From contig NZ_NTGA01000023.1 of NCBI RefSeq assembly GCF_002289575.1, positions 20,656 through 84,655 on the forward strand: 64,000 nucleotides of DNA. Reading direction: 5' to 3'. The notes below the pieces were generated by a model. It did no database searches. It saw only the letters and a program-made list of their open reading frames with translations, and was not told where the DNA came from. A program made the translations under genes and the position numbers. This document shows, piece by piece, positions 61,114 to 64,000 of the stretch (position 1 is its first letter; every line of letters begins with the position of its first letter). The DNA is from Dietzia natronolimnaea. Lineage in GTDB: Bacteria > Actinomycetota > Actinomycetes > Mycobacteriales > Mycobacteriaceae.

Positions 61114-62289
61114 ATGAGCGTCGCGCGTACCCCCTCTCGCCGGTCGGCCGTCGAGCCCTTCCATGTCATGAGCGTCCTCGCGGCGGCCGCGCGGCGCCAG
61201 GAGACGCACGGCGACGTGATCTCGCTCTGCGCCGGGCAGCCCTCGACGCCGGCGCCCGCGCCGGTGCTGGAGGCGGCACGACGCGCGTTGGACACCGAGA
61301 TCCTCGGGTACACCGAGGCCCTCGGCATCCGGCCGCTACGGGAGGCCATCGCGGACCACCACCGCAGGGTCGACGGCGTCGAGGTGGCCGCCGACGACGT
61401 CGTCGTCACCACCGGGTCCTCCGGCGGATTCACCGTGCTGTTCCTGGCCGCGTTCGACCCCGGGGACGCGGTGGTGATGGCCCGCCCCGGGTATCCCGCG
61501 TACCGGAACACCCTCCAGGCGTTGGGGTGCCGCGTCGTCGAGGTGGCCTGTGGTCCCGAGACCCGGTACCAGCCCACGGTCGCCCAACTCGAGGCCGTCG
61601 CGGCGGAGCTGGGGCACGCGCCCGCCGGTCTCGTCGTGGCCAGTCCCGCCAACCCGACCGGGACGATCATCGACGCCGCCGAACTCGCCGCCCTCGCGCG
61701 CTGGTGCGAGGACCGGGGCACGCTGCTCATCAGTGACGAGATCTACCACGGGGTCGCCTACGGTCGGGAGTGCGCGAGCGCGTGGCGGACCAGCCGCGAA
61801 TCCGTGGTGATGGGGTCGGTCTCCAAGTACTTCTCCATGACCGGGTGGCGCATCGGGTGGATGCTGCTGCCGCGCTACCTGCACGCCCCCGTGGACCGGC
61901 TCATCGGCAACCTCACCATCTGCCCGCCCGCGCACGCCCAGTTCGCCGCCGTCGCCGCGTTCACAGAGGTCTCCGCCGCTGAGCTCGACTCGCACGTCCG
62001 GCGGTACGCCCGCAACCGCGACCTGGTGCTACGCCGCCTGGGCGAGCTGGGGGTGGGACGGATCGCTCCGCCGGATGGTGCCTTCTACGCCTACGTCGAC
62101 GTCTCGCAGTGGACCGACGACTCGGTGGCGTGGTGCGCCGAGATCCTCGACCGCACCGGGGTGGCCCTGACCCCGGGTGTCGACTTCGACACCGTCGACG
62201 GGCGGCACACCGTCCGGCTGAGCTTCGCCGGCGGCACCGAGGCGATCGCCGAGGCCATGGATCGGCTCCAGGCCGTGCTGTTGCCGTGA
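61114..62289 (+). CDS. Class I/II PLP-dependent aminotransferase
   Basis: A 391-residue fold-type I aminotransferase. Asn180 (SPANPTG), Asp208 and Tyr211 (SDEIYHG), and the Schiff-base lysine Lys238 (SVSKYFSMTGWRIGW) are in place, with the phosphate-binding Arg in the same segment. It is probably an aspartate- or alanine-type transaminase; specificity cannot be told from sequence. The ATG at 61114 has AGGGG before it. It lies 44 nt after the transporter on the same strand. The 3' end, with the stop codon, is duplicated in tandem. Confidence 0.9.
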   Translation: MSVARTPSRRSAVEPFHVMSVLAAAARRQETHGDVISLCAGQPSTPAPAPVLEAARRALDTEILGYTEALGIRPLREAIADHHRRVDGVEVAADDVVVTTGSSGGFTVLFLAAFDPGDAVVMARPGYPAYRNTLQALGCRVVEVACGPETRYQPTVAQLEAVAAELGHAPAGLVVASPANPTGTIIDAAELAALARWCEDRGTLLISDEIYHGVAYGRECASAWRTSRESVVMGSVSKYFSMTGWRIGWMLLPRYLHAPVDRLIGNLTICPPAHAQFAAVAAFTEVSAAELDSHVRRYARNRDLVLRRLGELGVGRIAPPDGAFYAYVDVSQWTDDSVAWCAEILDRTGVALTPGVDFDTVDGRHTVRLSFAGGTEAIAEAMDRLQAVLLP

Positions 62290-62314
62290 GAGCGGTGCTC
62301 CTGCCGTGAGAACG
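62275..62314. repeat. Duplicated tail of the aminotransferase gene
   Basis: GTGCTGTTGCCGTGAGAGCG (62275-62294) is repeated as GTGCTCCTGCCGTGAGAACG (62295-62314), 17 of 20 bases identical. The first unit includes the TGA stop; the second repeats it past the gene end. Confidence 0.85.
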
Positions 62315-62351
62315 GGTCACGGGGGACGCCCGGGGACGCTACCGTCGGCGC

Positions 62352-62495
62352 ATGGGTTCCGCCGAGATCATCACCACCGCCGTGTACATCTTCCGCCCGT
62401 GGCTGCTGCTGCAGGCCCCGTTGACGGTGGAGCAGGTCTACGTCAACGCCAGTGAGATCTTCAACGGGTCCACCGGCGGATCCATGGTCTCCTGA
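62352..62495 (+). CDS. Possible small protein, 47 residues
   Basis: A 47-residue open frame (ATG 62352, TGA 62493-62495) between the aminotransferase and purB. It encodes EIITTAVYIFRPWLLLQ, an amphipathic or membrane-attached helix, followed by a polar tail with NASEIFNG. It has no strong ribosome site (GGCGC only) but its codon positions show the expected GC bias at third positions. Its stop is 22 bp before the purB start. I do not recognise it; it may be a short membrane-associated peptide. Confidence 0.4.
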   Translation: MGSAEIITTAVYIFRPWLLLQAPLTVEQVYVNASEIFNGSTGGSMVS

Positions 62496-62517
62496 CCGCC
62501 CTGCGATACTGGGTGGC

Positions 62518-63975
62518 GTGACCGCTCAGAACGCCGCTTCCCCGCAGACCGTCAAGCCCCGCCTGGCGAACGTCCTCGCCTCGCGGTACGCGAGCGCCGA
62601 CCTGGCCACGCTGTGGTCCGCCGAGCACAAGATCGTCCTCGAGCGCCAGTTGTGGATCGCGGTCCTGCGCGCCCAACGGGATCTGGGCATCGACGTCCCC
62701 GACGGCGTGATCGAGGCCTACGAGGCGGTGATCGACCGGGTCGACCTCGGGTCGATCGCCGAGCGCGAGCGGGTCACCCGACACGACGTCAAGGCCCGCA
62801 TCGAGGAGTTCAACGCCCTCGCCGGGCACGAGCACATCCACAAGGGCATGACGAGCCGGGACCTCACCGAGAACGTCGAGCAGTTGCAGGTGGTGCGCTC
62901 CCTCGAGCTCGTCCGCGACCGGGGCGTGGCGGCCGTCCGTCGACTGGCCGAGCACGCCGTCGCCCACCGCGACACCGTGATGGCCGGGCGCAGTCACAAC
63001 GTCGCCGCGCAGGCCACCACGCTCGGCAAGCGGTTCGCCTCCGCCGCCGACGAGCTGCTGGTCGCGCTCGAGCGGGTCGAGTCGCTGCTGGAGCGGTACC
63101 CGCTGCGGGGGATCAAGGGCCCGATGGGGACGGCCCAGGACATGCTCGACCTCCTCGGCGGTGACGCCGCCGCCATGTCAGAGCTCGAGGGCCGGATCGC
63201 CGAGCACCTGGGTTTCTCCCGCACGTTCGACTCGGTGGGGCAAGTCTACCCGCGGTCGCTCGACCACGAGGTCGTCTCCGCGTTGGTGCAGCTCGGCGCA
63301 GGGCCGTCGTCGCTGGCGCAGACCATCCGTCTCATGGCCGGGCACGAGCTGGTCACGGAGGGGTTCCAGCCGGGCCAGGTCGGCTCGTCGGCCATGCCCC
63401 ACAAGATGAACACCCGCTCGTGCGAGCGCGTCAACGGCCTGCAGGTGGTGCTCCGCGGCTACGGCTCCATGGCGGCCGAGCTCGCGGGCGCGCAGTGGAA
63501 CGAGGGGGATGTGTTCTGCTCGGTGGTGCGTCGCGTGGCACTGCCGGACGCGTTCTTCGCCCTGGACGGGATGTTCGAGACCTTCCTCACCGTCCTGGAC
63601 GAGTTCGGCGCATATCCGGCGGTGATCGACAAGGAACTCCAGCGCTACCTGCCGTTCCTCGCCACCACCAAGGTCCTCATGGCCGCCGTCCGGGCGGGGG
63701 TCGGGCGGGAGGTGGCCCACGAGGCGATCAAGGAGAACGCGGTCGCGGTGGCGCTGGCCATGCGCGAGGAGGGCCGCGAACCCGACCTGTTGGACCGGTT
63801 GGCCGCGGATGACCGGCTGCCCCTGGATCGCGCGGCGCTCGACGAGGCGCTGTCCGACCGCGCGGCGTTCGTGGGGGCGGCGGGAGACCAGGTCGACGCG
63901 GTGGTCGCGCGGGCCACGGAACTCGCCCGCCGCCACCCGGAGGCCGCCGGGTACACCCCGGGCGCGATCCTCTAG
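62518..63975 (+). CDS. purB: Adenylosuccinate lyase PurB
   Basis: A 485-residue member of the fumarase/aspartase superfamily that makes AMP from adenylosuccinate and AICAR from SAICAR in purine synthesis. The family signature GSSAMPHKMNTR lies at 289-300, with KGMTSRDLTEN at 109-119 and GRSHNVAAQ, including His160, for the substrate-site loop. The start is GTG 62518, which gives VTAQNAA. The end at 63975 is complete; 25 bases remain in the window after it, and they hold nothing recognisable. Confidence 0.96.
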   Translation: MTAQNAASPQTVKPRLANVLASRYASADLATLWSAEHKIVLERQLWIAVLRAQRDLGIDVPDGVIEAYEAVIDRVDLGSIAERERVTRHDVKARIEEFNALAGHEHIHKGMTSRDLTENVEQLQVVRSLELVRDRGVAAVRRLAEHAVAHRDTVMAGRSHNVAAQATTLGKRFASAADELLVALERVESLLERYPLRGIKGPMGTAQDMLDLLGGDAAAMSELEGRIAEHLGFSRTFDSVGQVYPRSLDHEVVSALVQLGAGPSSLAQTIRLMAGHELVTEGFQPGQVGSSAMPHKMNTRSCERVNGLQVVLRGYGSMAAELAGAQWNEGDVFCSVVRRVALPDAFFALDGMFETFLTVLDEFGAYPAVIDKELQRYLPFLATTKVLMAAVRAGVGREVAHEAIKENAVAVALAMREEGREPDLLDRLAADDRLPLDRAALDEALSDRAAFVGAAGDQVDAVVARATELARRHPEAAGYTPGAIL

Positions 63976-64000
63976 GAGACTGCTGAACAAGCTGTGATCC

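Noticed and set aside
63976..64000. Start of another feature after purB
   Set aside because: Only 25 bases remain and they contain no start codon, stem or motif that supports a call.

Overview
The window is high-GC DNA from a mycolic-acid actinobacterium of the order Mycobacteriales. Dietzia, Gordonia or Rhodococcus are the likeliest genera, but the sequence alone does not fix which. Grounds: long GC-rich ORFs, many GTG starts, 1-4 nt ATGA/GTGA overlaps, KstR and KstR2 operators, an mce4 operon, and a gene order that closely follows the cholesterol regulon of Mycobacterium tuberculosis (Rv3492c-Rv3559c).

Layout. (1) 1-9.9 kb is the KstR2 regulon for the last two steroid rings (HIP catabolism): ipdF, kstR2, fadA6, ipdC-ipdB-ipdA-echA20 and two SDR genes, with KstR2 boxes at 1742 and 8074. 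Two exported proteins of unknown function are interspersed. (2) 9.9-16.7 kb holds a secreted Gly-Ser repeat protein, then fadA5-GNAT-ddn-like divergent from cyp125 and an alpha/beta hydrolase, around two KstR boxes. (3) 16.7-18.2 kb is an accessory islet: an AbiEi/DUF559 protein flanked by 21-bp-period GTCCGCCA repeats. (4) 18.2-31.8 kb covers sterol side-chain genes: ltp3, ltp4, a double-DUF35 partner, two F420-type oxidoreductases, a SnoaL protein, two CoA ligases including FadD19, an aldehyde dehydrogenase, EchA19 and an IpdC-like flavoprotein. (5) 32-38 kb holds fadD17-chsE5-chsE4 and, divergently, fdxD-hsd4A. (6) 38-47.3 kb is the mce4 steroid-uptake operon, damaged by a deletion that fuses the start of yrbE4B to the middle of mce4A out of frame. 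(7) 47.3-64 kb is mostly housekeeping: otsA, a ThrE-type exporter, tRNA-Thr, HIT protein, a frameshifted TetR gene, purD, idi, an acyl-CoA dehydrogenase and acyl-CoA synthetase pair, a secreted GH43-like protein, a DASS transporter, an aminotransferase and purB.

How the genes would work together: Mce4 imports the sterol. Cyp125, probably fed by FdxD, oxidises C26. FadD19/FadD17 and the other ligase make CoA esters. ChsE4-ChsE5, EchA19, Hsd4A and FadA5 shorten the side chain, while Ltp3/Ltp4 cleave C24 branches. After ring A/B degradation, encoded elsewhere, the Ipd, EchA20 and FadA6 enzymes finish rings C and D. Seven KstR boxes, six with an adjacent divergent or single start and one extra at cyp125, tie the side-chain and uptake genes into one regulon. 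The igr genes (chsE1-chsE2-chsH1-chsH2-ltp2), which adjoin cyp125 in M. tuberculosis, are absent from this window.
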